Source: Pantoea sp. GD03673 (GTDB taxonomy: Bacteria; Pseudomonadota; Gammaproteobacteria; Enterobacterales; Enterobacteriaceae). Taken from it: a stretch of 64,000 nt of DNA. The stretch lies in assembly GCF_029844725.1 (NCBI RefSeq), contig NZ_JAOCKJ010000007.1, positions 248,001 through 312,000 on the forward strand, read 5' to 3'. Shown piece by piece: positions 49,364 through 59,400 of this stretch. A program made the translations under genes and the position numbers. Numbering within the stretch: position 1 is the first letter of the stretch; the number at the start of each line of letters is the position of its first letter. The notes under the pieces are model-generated. The model was not told the DNA's origin. It made no database searches and worked only from the letters and a program-made list of their open reading frames with translations.

Positions 49364-49914
49364 TGGCGCGTGCAGCGGTAGACCCAGGCGGGAGGGACAT
49401 TTTTCAGCACCCGCTGGCGCTCCCAGGTGAAGTAGCGCGACAGATCAGGCTGGGTCAGCGAGGTGTACTGAAACTGCATGAAGACGCCGTCCGGGCCAAG
49501 TGCGTTAAACACCGCACGCAGAATGGCGTCACGCAGTTCGGGCGGTAATGACAGCAGCGGCAGGCCGGAGAAAATGACGTCATAGTTGCCGTTCAGGTAC
49601 TCCGCAGAGCAGGTACGCACGGTCATGCGTGGGTCTTCCAGTGCGGTGAGCTTGTCTGCCAGCGTAGTGCAGATCTCAAAGGCATCCAGCGTCGCGTCGG
49701 GTGCCATCTGCGCCAGTATCTGCCGTGTCAGTACGCCATCCCCCGCGCCAAGTTCGGCAATGCGTGACGATTCAGGCCATTTCACCGACGCAATCATGGT
49801 CCGGCACAACGCTTCAGACGAGGGGGTAATGCTGCCCATCTTGCGCGGATTGCGGATAAACTGATGCACGAAATTGGCTTTAGCGCGCATCTGGGTAAAA
49901 GTTGAAGCCAGCAT
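49351..49914 (-). CDS. SAM-dependent methyltransferase, phospholipid-methyltransferase-like
   Basis: The 187-residue protein has the class I SAM motif IAELGAGDGVLTRQIL, and a short N-terminal segment, NFVHQFIRNPRKMGSITPSSEAL. These are typical of PmtA-like phosphatidylethanolamine N-methyltransferases, whose N-terminal amphipathic helix binds membrane. The post-motif YDVIFSGLPLLSLP is also characteristic. The ATG at 49914 is preferred because GGAG is 6 bases away; an ATG two codons upstream is less well placed. Confidence 0.85.
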   Translation of the reverse strand: MLASTFTQMRAKANFVHQFIRNPRKMGSITPSSEALCRTMIASVKWPESSRIAELGAGDGVLTRQILAQMAPDATLDAFEICTTLADKLTALEDPRMTVRTCSAEYLNGNYDVIFSGLPLLSLPPELRDAILRAVFNALGPDGVFMQFQYTSLTQPDLSRYFTWERQRVLKNVPPAWVYRCTRHYAP

Positions 49915-50147
49915 GCTCATCTCCAGAATGAATTCATCCTCAGGTTGACCCCCTTTATGACGCACAAGTTTCTCTTTGACGACGCTTTTGGGAAAAAGTC
50001 GGAATTTTCTCTAAGCGCAGCGTAAACGGCTATTCCTTCGGGGCGGTCACAGTTTCCGTTCAACAGACCTGACAGGCTCACAATGATCCTTCATGTTAAT
50101 AATAAGTTTCATCATTGTTACGTCAGTCACCTGTCAGGAGAATGATC

Positions 50148-51668
50148 ATGCGTTACGCTGCCCCCGGAGAACAGGGTTCTCTGATTACGCTACAGAAGAA
50201 TTATGGCAACTTCATTAATGGTGAATTCGTCGCGCCGGTGAAGGGTAACTACTTTACGAATACCTCGCCGGTAAATGGCTCTGCGGCCGGTGAGTTTCCG
50301 CGCTCAGACGCGGCTGATGTGGATAACGCGGTGGCCGCTGCGGCAGCGGCAGCGGAGGCCTGGGGTAAAACCTCGCCACAGCAACGTGCGCTGGTGTTAC
50401 TGAAAATTGCCGATCGGCTGGAACAGCATCTGGAAACGATGGCGGTTTATGAAACCTGGGATAACGGCAAACCGGTGCGCGAAACCCTGGCGGCGGATTT
50501 GCCGCTGGCGGTCGATCACTTCCGTTACTTTGCCGGGTGTGTCCGGGCGCAGGAGGGGAGCGCGGCAGAAATTGATGAGTTCACCGCCGCCTACCATTTC
50601 CATGAGCCGCTGGGCGTCGTGGCGCAGATTATCCCCTGGAACTTTCCGCTTTTAATGGCGGCATGGAAACTGGCTCCCGCGCTGGGCGCAGGGAACTGCG
50701 TGGTGCTGAAACCGGCTGAACAGACGCCGCTGTCGATCACTGTCTTTGTCGATCTGATTAAAGACCTGCTGCCGCCGGGCGTGCTGAATGTGGTGCACGG
50801 ATACGGTAAAGAGGCGGGGGAAGCGCTGGCGTCCCATTCCGGCATCGCCAAAGTTGCCTTTACCGGTTCCACCGCCACCGGCGGGCATATTCTGGAGCTG
50901 GCAGCCAAAAGCCTGATTCCGTCCACGGTCGAGCTGGGCGGCAAGTCCCCGAACATCTTCTTTGAAGACATCATGCAGGCAGAGGAAAGCTTTATTGAGA
51001 AAGCAGCCGAAGGCGTGGTGCTGGGCTTCCTCAATCAGGGCGAAGTCTGCACCTGTCCGTCGCGTGCGCTGGTGCAGGAGTCAATCTATGAGCCGTTTAT
51101 GGCGGCGGTGATGAAGCGGGTAAAAACCATCAAACGGGGCGATCCGCTGGATACCGACACCATGGTCGGCGCGCAGGCGTCGCAGCAGCAGTTCGATAAG
51201 ATTCTTTCTTATCTTGACGTTGCCCGGCAGGAGGGCGCGGAAGTGCTGGTGGGCGGTGGCGTAGAGAAGCTGGATGACTCACTTAACAGCGGCTACTACA
51301 TCCAGCCAACCCTGCTGAAAGGCAACAATAGCATGCGTGTTTTCCAGGAGGAGATCTTTGGCCCGGTGATTGGCATCACCACCTTTAAGGATGAAGCAGA
51401 GGCCGTCCGCATCGCCAACGACTCTATCTATGGGCTGGGGGCAGGCGTCTGGACCCGTGACATCAACCGCGCTTATCGGGTGGGCAGGGCGATCAAAGCC
51501 GGACGCGTCTGGACCAACTGCTATCACCTCTATCCGGCACATGCGGCCTTTGGCGGCTACAAAAAATCCGGGATTGGGCGTGAGACCCACAAAATGATGC
51601 TCGATCACTATCAGCAGACCAAAAACCTGCTGGTCAGCTACAGCATCGAACCGCTGGGCTTCTTCTGA
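50148..51668 (+). CDS. Aldehyde dehydrogenase (AldB/ExaC-like)
   Basis: The 506-residue enzyme oxidises aldehydes with NAD(P)+. The catalytic cysteine is C301 in NQGEVCTC and the general base E262 lies in VELGGKSPN; the coenzyme loop reads FTGSTATGG. Length and sequence fit acetaldehyde dehydrogenases of the AldB/ExaC group, one residue away from ExaC-type length. The ATG at 50148 sits 7 bases from AGGAG; ATG 50142 is too close. A strong terminator follows. The leader can form a stem that includes the ribosome binding site. Confidence 0.93.
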   Translation: MRYAAPGEQGSLITLQKNYGNFINGEFVAPVKGNYFTNTSPVNGSAAGEFPRSDAADVDNAVAAAAAAAEAWGKTSPQQRALVLLKIADRLEQHLETMAVYETWDNGKPVRETLAADLPLAVDHFRYFAGCVRAQEGSAAEIDEFTAAYHFHEPLGVVAQIIPWNFPLLMAAWKLAPALGAGNCVVLKPAEQTPLSITVFVDLIKDLLPPGVLNVVHGYGKEAGEALASHSGIAKVAFTGSTATGGHILELAAKSLIPSTVELGGKSPNIFFEDIMQAEESFIEKAAEGVVLGFLNQGEVCTCPSRALVQESIYEPFMAAVMKRVKTIKRGDPLDTDTMVGAQASQQQFDKILSYLDVARQEGAEVLVGGGVEKLDDSLNSGYYIQPTLLKGNNSMRVFQEEIFGPVIGITTFKDEAEAVRIANDSIYGLGAGVWTRDINRAYRVGRAIKAGRVWTNCYHLYPAHAAFGGYKKSGIGRETHKMMLDHYQQTKNLLVSYSIEPLGFF

Positions 51669-51710
51669 CGGTCTTAATCGTGCCGGACTAACCTTGCTCG
51701 TTCCCCGCTA

Positions 51711-51735
51711 AACCACGCTTCGGCGTGGTTTTTTT
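51711..51735 (+). terminator. Rho-independent terminator of the aldehyde dehydrogenase gene
   Basis: Perfect 8-bp stem AACCACGC/GCGTGGTT with a short loop, running into TTTTTTT. Confidence 0.9.
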
Positions 51736-52712
51736 ATGCCCTGTCCGCTGTGAGCTGCTGATGAAGCGAGCCGGTAAAGCACAATTAATCAGTCTGCGCT
51801 TAAAGCGGGCATGACCGGCTCCGCGCTTCGCTTAATGCCGTTTTATCGCCTTCTGTTTTCTGTTTACGTCACGTCAGGTGTAAACCCGATTAATTATCTG
51901 ATAGACAAGCCTTTTTCGCGCTTCTGGCTGACGGAAAGTGCTGCAGTTGCCTGTCCGCACGACATGAACTTCCTCTGATTTGCCTTAAATCAGAACCATT
52001 CAAAACATGAGTGATTTTAATGGCAGTCTCAGAAAAAACGTATTGATGTTCAAAAATACTTCATATTTTCGCAAGTTGTTAAGATTAGTCCTAACTGCGT
52101 GCTTAAAAGTAACACATATTTGTATTAACTTAATTAGTTAAGCTTTACTTAAGTAAATTCTTCTGAAAGTGGCCCGTTGAAATTTTGTCAATCTTCTGTA
52201 AACTCGCAGCTTATATTTACACATGGATTGTAATTTCAGACACACGGGCAGGATCTACCTGACTCGTGCGGTAGCTATGAAATTTCCGCAAAAGTGTAAT
52301 CTTATGAATTTAAACGAATTTTATTGAGATGACTCAGGCGTAATAAGTGATTTATCATCGCCGGTTACTGAGCATAGTGTGAATGGCTTAATTCAATTCG
52401 ACGGTTTTTCGACCAGGGATGGCATAAGGAAAGCTTGGGTTTACTCCACCTTCTAAAATTTGCCGGGAATAAATTGATCATGTTTCTGATCATTGTTTGC
52501 CAGGTCAGATTCCTCCCGTTTTCCTTTCCCGTCCCCGGCGATGCTTTTTTATACTTAACTTTTGCTGATCGGTTGTCTTCTGGCTGCAAGGCGGTTGAGC
52601 GCTTTTCGTTTAAGGATTGTTTTTTAATCTGGCACTAAGTGGCTTCCTGTGAAGATGACATCCCCGATTTTCATTACTGACACCCGGCCTCTGGCCACTC
52701 TCCAAGGTATGA
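51736..52712. other. About 980-bp AT-rich non-coding region upstream of the T6SS genes
   Basis: No gene is supported on either strand. The part from about 51,900 to 52,450 is clearly more AT-rich than its surroundings. It contains a 14-bp inverted repeat, CTTAATTAGTTAAG (52129-52142), and two TGATCA copies 6 bases apart (52475-52492). It probably carries the promoter and control sites of the secretion cluster. Confidence 0.55.
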
Positions 52713-53303
52713 ATGGAACACAACATGAAAAAAATGGTGAAGCTCCGTATGGCGTTAGGCCTGATGTTTGTTTTCTCTGTCGCGGGTTGTAAAACGCCGC
52801 CAAAAATGACGGATGACACGCTGGTCACCAGCACGGTGGACGGCGTGGCGATCAGCCACCGTTATGCGGTTAAATCGCCCGCGCAGTTCAGCCCGGTCAA
52901 CGAAGCCTATCGCGCACTCTATCCCGGCTCGGTGATGAGCCAGCCGGGTTACGGCGGCAAGGTGGTGGAAACCCTGAAAACCGGCGAAAGCTACACCGTG
53001 ATTGGTCAGGTAGAGAACAACTGGCTGGCATTGGGTGACGCTGCGCCAGCAGCAGCAGAGCCACAACCGGGCAACGCCACCGCCAAAGATGCGCCTCAGT
53101 CTGCCGCGCCGCAGGCAACCGTGCAGCTGACAGGCTATGTGCCGTTCCGCGCTGTGGTGAAAAGTGCACTCTACGATCAGACCGTTAAAGCCGATCAGCC
53201 GAAACGCCGCGTGCGCAGCAGCAAGAAAAAAACCTGCGTCGCTGTTAACGGCGACAGCACCGCCTGTCAGAACAGCACTAACGGAACCTGGATCATTAAC
53301 TAA
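52713..53303 (+). CDS. T6SS-linked lipoprotein with an SH3-like domain
   Basis: The N-terminus has a lipoprotein signal ending FSVAGC (Cys26). The 196-residue protein continues with a hydrophilic section and an SH3b-like segment (GGKVVETLKTGESYTVIGQV, then LTGYVPFRAVVKSA), and a linker rich in Ala and Pro between the two parts of that domain. The C-terminus has two cysteines (KKTCVAVNGDSTACQN) that may pair. It is separated by 23 bases from tssJ and is probably a cell-envelope accessory of the secretion system; the exact role is unknown. Start with AAGG at 5 bases. Confidence 0.75.
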   Translation: MEHNMKKMVKLRMALGLMFVFSVAGCKTPPKMTDDTLVTSTVDGVAISHRYAVKSPAQFSPVNEAYRALYPGSVMSQPGYGGKVVETLKTGESYTVIGQVENNWLALGDAAPAAAEPQPGNATAKDAPQSAAPQATVQLTGYVPFRAVVKSALYDQTVKADQPKRRVRSSKKKTCVAVNGDSTACQNSTNGTWIIN

Positions 53304-53326
53304 GCGTACTGAGCAGGGAGGGCTTG

Positions 53327-53821
53327 ATGATGAGAACAACACAACTGCGCGGTGGGCTCATAATGCTGCTGGTGTGGCTGCTGACGGCCTGCAGCAGCAG
53401 TAAGCCGCCGGTGACGTACTACAACCTGGATTTTCAGGGGCAGAATCAGCTCAACGGCGGTGCGCCGCTGAAAGTCCGCGTGGTGTTACTGAGCTCTGAT
53501 GCGGAGTTCATGTCAGCGGACTTCTACTCCCTGCAAAACCCCTCCGCCACCGCGCCGGGCAGCGCGCAACTCAATACCCAGCAGTTCTTCCTGACGCCAG
53601 ACCAGCGCAGCAAAACGCTGCGGATCAAGAGTCTGCCAGAGGCACGCTTCATCGGCATCATGGCGGAATATCAGGCGCTGGATGGCAAGGTGTGGCGACT
53701 GTCGCTGCCGGTTCCCGAAGGGGAATCACCCTCATTCTGGGCATTCTGGAAACGTGACGACAGCGAGCTGAACGCGCGCATCGTGGCGGGAACGAATGGC
53801 CTTCGCGTGGAAAAACAGTGA
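53327..53821 (+). CDS. tssJ: T6SS outer-membrane lipoprotein TssJ
   Basis: TssJ anchors the TssJLM membrane complex in the outer membrane. The 164-residue protein has a lipobox LLTAC (Cys22), then the TssJ beta-sandwich with the sequence VRVVLLSSDAEFMSADFYSL and the loop that contacts TssM. GGGAGG lies 4 bases upstream of the ATG used (53327); the preceding TTG is unlikely. Its stop overlaps the tssK start (TGATG). Confidence 0.92.
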   Translation: MMRTTQLRGGLIMLLVWLLTACSSSKPPVTYYNLDFQGQNQLNGGAPLKVRVVLLSSDAEFMSADFYSLQNPSATAPGSAQLNTQQFFLTPDQRSKTLRIKSLPEARFIGIMAEYQALDGKVWRLSLPVPEGESPSFWAFWKRDDSELNARIVAGTNGLRVEKQ

Positions 53822-55167
53822 TGCCTATGAACAGAGCCGAAAAGGTCGTCTGGACCGAGGGGATGTTTCTGCGTCCTCACCATTTCCAGCAGTCAGAAAA
53901 TTATCTTCTCAGTACCCTGCGTGAATGGGGCCAGTCGCAGCGCGTCTACACCTGGGGCTTTTACGATCTGGAGTTCGACGAAGCGCTGCTGCGTCAGGGC
54001 AAACTGGCGCTGAGTGCCGCCAGTGGCTGTCTGCCTGACGGCACGTTTTTTGCGTTCAGCCAGCCACAGCATGGCCCGGCCCCGCTTGATCTGCCGGACG
54101 CCGTTGACCGCAGCAAAGTCGTACTGGCGATACCGACCCGGCGCAATGGCCGTGAAGCCGTCGCCTTCCAGGAGTCGCAGGATTCTCTGGCGCGTTATCT
54201 GGCCTGGGAAGCAGAAGTGGAAGATGACAACGCGCAGGCCGTGGGCAGCGCGACGGTGCAGTTCGGCAGGCTGCGGCTGCGGCTGATGCTGGAGCAGGAT
54301 CTGACCGCCGAGTGGACCGCGATGGGGGTGGCGCAGGTCATCGAAAAACGCAGCGACAACCACATCCGGCTCGACAGCGATTACATCCCGCCGATGCTGA
54401 CCCTGAACAGCAGCCGTCCGCTGCAAAACATGTTTAATGACCTGCACGGACTGATCCAGCAGCGCAGCCAGCAACTGAGTCAGCGCGCACCCGGCACCGG
54501 TCGCTTCAACAGCGCCGATATGGTCGATTTTATGCTGCTGGCGCTGCTCAATCGCCAGCTTGGTCTGCACAGCCATCTGCAACATCTGCCGCTGCTGCAT
54601 CCTGAAACGCTTTACAGCCACTGGCTGCAACTGGCCGCGGAGCTCAGCACCTGGACGCCTGCACGGGCACCGGAAGGACTGCCGCTTTACGATCATGACG
54701 ACCTGCACAACTGCTTCAGCCGTCTGTCGCTGCTGCTGCGTCAGGGCCTGTCGCAGGTGATGGAAGAGAGCGCGATTCAGCTGCCGCTGATCCAGCGTTC
54801 CCACGGGCTTAACGTCGCCACCGTGCCGGAGAGCAGCATGGTGCATGAATTCGGCTTTGTGCTGGCGGTGAAAGCCAGCGTCCCGGCCGACACCCTGAAA
54901 ACCCATTTCCCGGCGCAGATGAAAGTCGCGCCGGTCAGCAAAATCCGCGATCTGGTGCAGCTGCAGCTGCCGGGTCTGGCACTCCGGGCGATGCCCGGCG
55001 CGCCGCCGCAGATCCCGTGGCATGCCGGATACAGCTATTTCGAACTGGATAAGAACAGCGAGCTATGGAAAGAGATGGCGCGCTCGGGCGCTTTTGCGCT
55101 GCATCTTGCCGGTGAGTTTCCGGGCCTGGACATGGCGTTCTGGGCCATCCGCAATCAGTCAGAATAA
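53821..55167 (+). CDS. tssK: T6SS baseplate subunit TssK
   Basis: TssK connects the baseplate to the membrane complex. The 448-residue protein begins with the characteristic VVWTEGMFLRPHHFQQSE and LSTLREWGQ, and ends in the C-terminal domain that binds TssL and TssM (GYSYFELDKNSELWKEM). The start at 53821 is coupled to the tssJ stop. Confidence 0.96.
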   Translation: MPMNRAEKVVWTEGMFLRPHHFQQSENYLLSTLREWGQSQRVYTWGFYDLEFDEALLRQGKLALSAASGCLPDGTFFAFSQPQHGPAPLDLPDAVDRSKVVLAIPTRRNGREAVAFQESQDSLARYLAWEAEVEDDNAQAVGSATVQFGRLRLRLMLEQDLTAEWTAMGVAQVIEKRSDNHIRLDSDYIPPMLTLNSSRPLQNMFNDLHGLIQQRSQQLSQRAPGTGRFNSADMVDFMLLALLNRQLGLHSHLQHLPLLHPETLYSHWLQLAAELSTWTPARAPEGLPLYDHDDLHNCFSRLSLLLRQGLSQVMEESAIQLPLIQRSHGLNVATVPESSMVHEFGFVLAVKASVPADTLKTHFPAQMKVAPVSKIRDLVQLQLPGLALRAMPGAPPQIPWHAGYSYFELDKNSELWKEMARSGAFALHLAGEFPGLDMAFWAIRNQSE

Positions 55168-55184
55168 TAAACTGAGCACGCAGC

Positions 55185-56423
55185 ATGATGCAGGAACAAC
55201 AACATTCACACAGCGATCTTGCGCCGGATGCCAGCCACCAGAATGTGCTGGTCGCGGCGGCCAACCCTCTGATTAACGCGATTCCCCAGATCCGCCATTC
55301 GGTGTCGCATGAAGACCCGGCGCAACTGCGTCAGCAGCTGATTGACCAGATTCGTCGCTTTGAACTGAGCTGCCAGCAGTCGGGCCTCGGCTATGAAGTC
55401 ATCATCGGGGCGCGTTACTGCCTGTGTACCGCGCTGGATGAGGCCGCGGCGCTGACGCCGTGGGGCAGTCGTGGCGTCTGGACCAGCAATGGTCTGCTGG
55501 TCACCTTTCACAATGAAACCTGGGGCGGCGAGAAGTTTTTCCAGCTGCTGGCCAAACTGTCGCAGAACCCCAGACGTCACATTCTGATGCTGGAGCTCAT
55601 CTACTTCTGCCTGCTGCTGGGGTTCGAAGGTCGCTACCGCGTGCTGGACAATGGCCGCTCACAGCTGGAGACCATCAAACAGCGTCTGCTGCAGATGATC
55701 AAAAGCGTGCGCGGCAATTATGCGGCAGCGCTGTCACCGCATCCCACCGATCAGCCGGTGCTGCGCAAGCTGTGGCGGCCGATGATCCCGCTGTGGGCCT
55801 GTGCGGCCGTGGCCGGTCTGGCGGCCTGTCTGTTCTACATCGTGCTCAACTGGCGTCTGGGCGATTACACCTCGCCGGTGCTGGCCCGCATCTATCAGAC
55901 AGCGCTGCCGGAAGTGAAAATCGGCAACCCGGCCCCTCCACCGCCTGCCACGCTGAACCTGCGCGCCTTCCTGAAACCGGAAATCGACGCCGGGCTGGTG
56001 GCGGTGCGTGACGAAGCGGACCGCAGCGTGGTGACGCTGAAAGGAGACGGGCTGTTTGCTTCTGCGGCAACCGAGGTGCGCGGAGGCTACATTGACGTGA
56101 TCCAGCGCATCGCGGCTGCCATGAACAACGTCAGCGGCCAGATTCAGGTCATTGGCTACAGCGATAATGTGCCGATCCGCAGTGCGCGCTTCGCGTCCAA
56201 CTTTGAGCTTTCGCTGGCGCGTGCCCGGTCGGTGCAGACCCTGCTGCAACAGCAACTGGCGCAGCCGTCACGGGTGAAAGCGGAAGGGCGCGGCGAAAGC
56301 AATCCGCTGGTGCCGAACACCAGCGCTGAAAATCGCGCCCGTAACCGTCGTGTTGAAATCACGTTACTGGTTGCGCCGGATGCGACGCATGCCGAACTCA
56401 ACGGCCTGGCGAGAGGGAACTGA
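55185..56423 (+). CDS. tssL: T6SS membrane subunit TssL with OmpA-like C-terminal domain
   Basis: TssL is the DotU-like inner-membrane component. The 412-residue protein has a cytoplasmic all-helical domain (VLVAAANPLINAIPQIR, ARYCLCTALDEAAALTPWG), one membrane segment at about 195-222, and a periplasmic OmpA/MotB-type peptidoglycan-binding domain at about 275-405 (VIGYSDNVPIRSARF, ENRARNRRVEI). The fused anchor domain makes this the extended TssL type. tssM follows 3 bases later. Confidence 0.95.
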   Translation: MMQEQQHSHSDLAPDASHQNVLVAAANPLINAIPQIRHSVSHEDPAQLRQQLIDQIRRFELSCQQSGLGYEVIIGARYCLCTALDEAAALTPWGSRGVWTSNGLLVTFHNETWGGEKFFQLLAKLSQNPRRHILMLELIYFCLLLGFEGRYRVLDNGRSQLETIKQRLLQMIKSVRGNYAAALSPHPTDQPVLRKLWRPMIPLWACAAVAGLAACLFYIVLNWRLGDYTSPVLARIYQTALPEVKIGNPAPPPPATLNLRAFLKPEIDAGLVAVRDEADRSVVTLKGDGLFASAATEVRGGYIDVIQRIAAAMNNVSGQIQVIGYSDNVPIRSARFASNFELSLARARSVQTLLQQQLAQPSRVKAEGRGESNPLVPNTSAENRARNRRVEITLLVAPDATHAELNGLARGN

Positions 56424-56426
56424 TCC

Positions 56427-59400
56427 ATGCTGAATATTCTGTTTGCGGTGCTGACCAGCCGCCTCGCGTGGGGCTTTGTCGGCATTACCGCGCTCTCATT
56501 TATTATCTGGGTGATTGGCCCGGTCTTCTCCATCGTCGATTCGCGGCCGCTTGAGCCCGAGCAGAACCGCATGATCAGTATTGCGCTGCTCTATCTGGTC
56601 TGGGGGCTGGGACAGGCGATACCGCGTCTCTACAATTACTGGCTTAACCGCAAGCTGATGTCGAGCCTGGAAACCGGCAAAAGCGATGCGCCGGACGCCG
56701 ATCGTCAGCGCCTGACCAGCGAAGAGCAGGTGCTGGCGGGGCGTTTCTCTGAAGCTACTGAGATGCTGAGAAAGGCGCACTTCCAGCGCCACAGCAGCAA
56801 GGGCACGCCGTTCTGGGCGCAGCGCTTTGGCCGGCAGTACCTCTATCAGCTTCCGTGGTACATGATTATCGGCGCACCCGGTGCGGGCAAAACCACCGCA
56901 CTGGTTAACTCCGGCCTGCAGTTTCCGCTGGCGGAGAAGTTTGGCAAGTCGGCGCTGCGGGGCATTGGCGGCACCCGCAACTGCGACTGGTGGTTTACCA
57001 ACGACGCCGTGCTGCTCGATACCGCCGGGCGCTACAGCACCCAGGAGAGCCAGCAGGAGCGTGATGCCAGTGAATGGCATCATTTTCTTGATCTGCTGCG
57101 TAAATATCGCGGACGCCAGCCCGTTAACGGCGTCATCGTCACCCTGAGCGTCTCCGATCTGCTGAGCCAGTCACCTGAGGCGCTGCGCAACCAGGCGCTG
57201 GCGCTGCGTCAGCGGCTGGTGGAACTGCACGATCGGCTCGGCATCCGTTTCCCGGTCTATGTGCTGGTCACTAAAGCGGACCTGCTCAAAGGGTTCCGCA
57301 GCTACTTTGCGTCGCTGGATAAAGCGCAGCGCGAACAAATCTGGGGATTCACTTTTCCGTGGGCGAAGGCGTCAGCCGCTGATTTTGAGCTGAACAGCCA
57401 GTTTCAGCAGGAATATTCGCTGCTGCAACAGCGGCTTGATGCCGGACTGGCCGATCGGCTGCTGACAGAGAACGACGCGCAGGCGCGGGCCGAAAGCTAT
57501 CTCTTCCCGCAGGAATTTGCCGCCTTGCGTCCGTTGCTGGCAGACGCGCTCGACACGCTGTTTGCCCGCTCCGATTTTGAAACCCAGTTCGCACCCCGCG
57601 GCATCTACTTTGCCAGCGGGACGCAGGAGGGGCTGCCGTTTGACCGGGTCATGGGCGAGCTGAACCGCGCACTGAATCTGCCAGGCCAGCAGGCGGGCGA
57701 ATCCGGTCGCTGGGATCAGGTCGATAAAGACGCCCCGATTCCGCAGAACAAAGGGCAGAGCTTCTTCCTGAAAGGCGTGCTGGAAAATGTGATTTTCCAG
57801 GAGTCGGGTCTGGCGGGCAGCAACCGCTGGTGGGAGCTGCGCAACCGCGCCGGACTCTGGTCGGGCTATCTGGCGCTGCTCTTGCTGTTACTGGTCGCGG
57901 GCGGATTGTGGCTCACCAGCTACAGCAAGAACAAAGCCTATTTGCAGGAGATGGCTGCTAAAGCGCCGCAGGTGGAGCAACTCGGCGATCAACTTCAGCA
58001 GCAGGTCAATGGCGATCTCTTTGCGCTGGTGCCTTATCTCAACACCCTCTTGCACCTGCCGGAAAGCGCCGACTTCTCGCTGGACTCGCCGCCGCTGACG
58101 CGCCGCATGGGCCTTTATCGTGGGGCCGAAGTCAGTGATGCGACCCGTGCGCTCTACGAGAAAGCGCTGAAACAGCTGCTGTTGCCGCAGGTAGCGCAGA
58201 ACATCACCCGCTGGCTGCGCAACGACAATGGCAGCGACGCGGACTACAGCTATGAAGCGCTCAAGGCGTATCAGATGCTCTATCAGCCGAAGCACTACGA
58301 CGGCAAATTCCTGCAGGCCTGGCTGATGCTTAATCTTTCACGCGAGCTGCCGCAGAACGTGACGCAGCAGCAGGTGAAACAGCTGGCGTGGCATCTGCAA
58401 CAGCTGCTGGAGACGCAGATTCACGCGTCGCCGTATGCGAAGGATGAAGCGCTGGTAAAGCGCGAGCAGGCGCTGATTAATCAGATGCCGCTGTCACAGC
58501 GCGTCTACGGACGACTCAAGCGCCTGCTGCAGCGTGATGACAGCCTGCAGCCGGTCACGCTGGCCGCGCTGGGCGGCCCCCAGAGTGAGCTGGTTTTTTC
58601 CCGCAAAAGCGGTAAATCGGTGAATGACGGGGTTGCCGGGCTCTATACGCCAGAGGGCTACTGGCAGCACGTGGACAAGCAGATAGGTCCGGTGACCCGG
58701 GCGCTTTATCAGGACGATCTCTGGGTGCTGGACGGCGCGGCACCGCAGCAGAAAAGTGAGCAGACCGATCTCGCGGTGCGTCAGCTTTATGTGCAGGACT
58801 ACATCCGCCAGTGGGAGCAGTTCCTCAGCGATATTCAGCTTAACAGCAGCGCCGATCTCTCACAGCGTATCAACACCACACGGTTGCTGTCGGGGAATCA
58901 CTCGCCGCTTCGCCAGCTGGTGATCAATCTCAGTACCCTGCTGACGCTGAACCGGGCGCAGCCCGATGAAAAACCTGCGCAGGCGGAAAAGCCGTCGGAT
59001 AACAGCGCCACCCGCACTCTGGAAGCGCTGTTCACGTCGCCTGAAGCGGCGGCCGCACGTGGACAGGCGGCCGCGCAGGCGTCACCGGAGCAGGCGGTTG
59101 CCGTGCATTTTGCGCCAATCCTTGAGCTGGCCCAGCCGTTACAGCAGGGCAGCAAGGTGCTGGCGGTGGATGACTTCCTGCACCAGATTGACGATCTCTA
59201 TCGCTACCTCACGGCGGTACAGGATGCGGCCAACAGCGGCATGCCGCCTCCGGCCAGCGATGCCATCAGCCGTCTGCAGGCGAGCGCCGGACGTTTGCCC
59301 GGTTCACTGCAGAATATGGTCTCCAGCATGGCGGTCGGGGCCAGCAGCGATGCACAGCGCCGCGACATGGATAACGTCCGCAAGCGCATCACTATGGAAG

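Noticed and set aside
52223-52327. 34-codon frame MDCNFRHTGRIYL in the AT-rich region before the T6SS genes
   Set aside because: No ribosome binding site and no family resemblance; likely chance.
52630-52645. TGGCAC...GGCTT resembling a sigma-54 promoter before the T6SS genes
   Set aside because: The spacing between the GG and GC elements is one base too short and the -12 part is not TTGC.
53893-55023. 376-codon open frame opposite tssK
   Set aside because: It is a shadow of tssK caused by GC-rich codon bias; no domain is recognisable in it.
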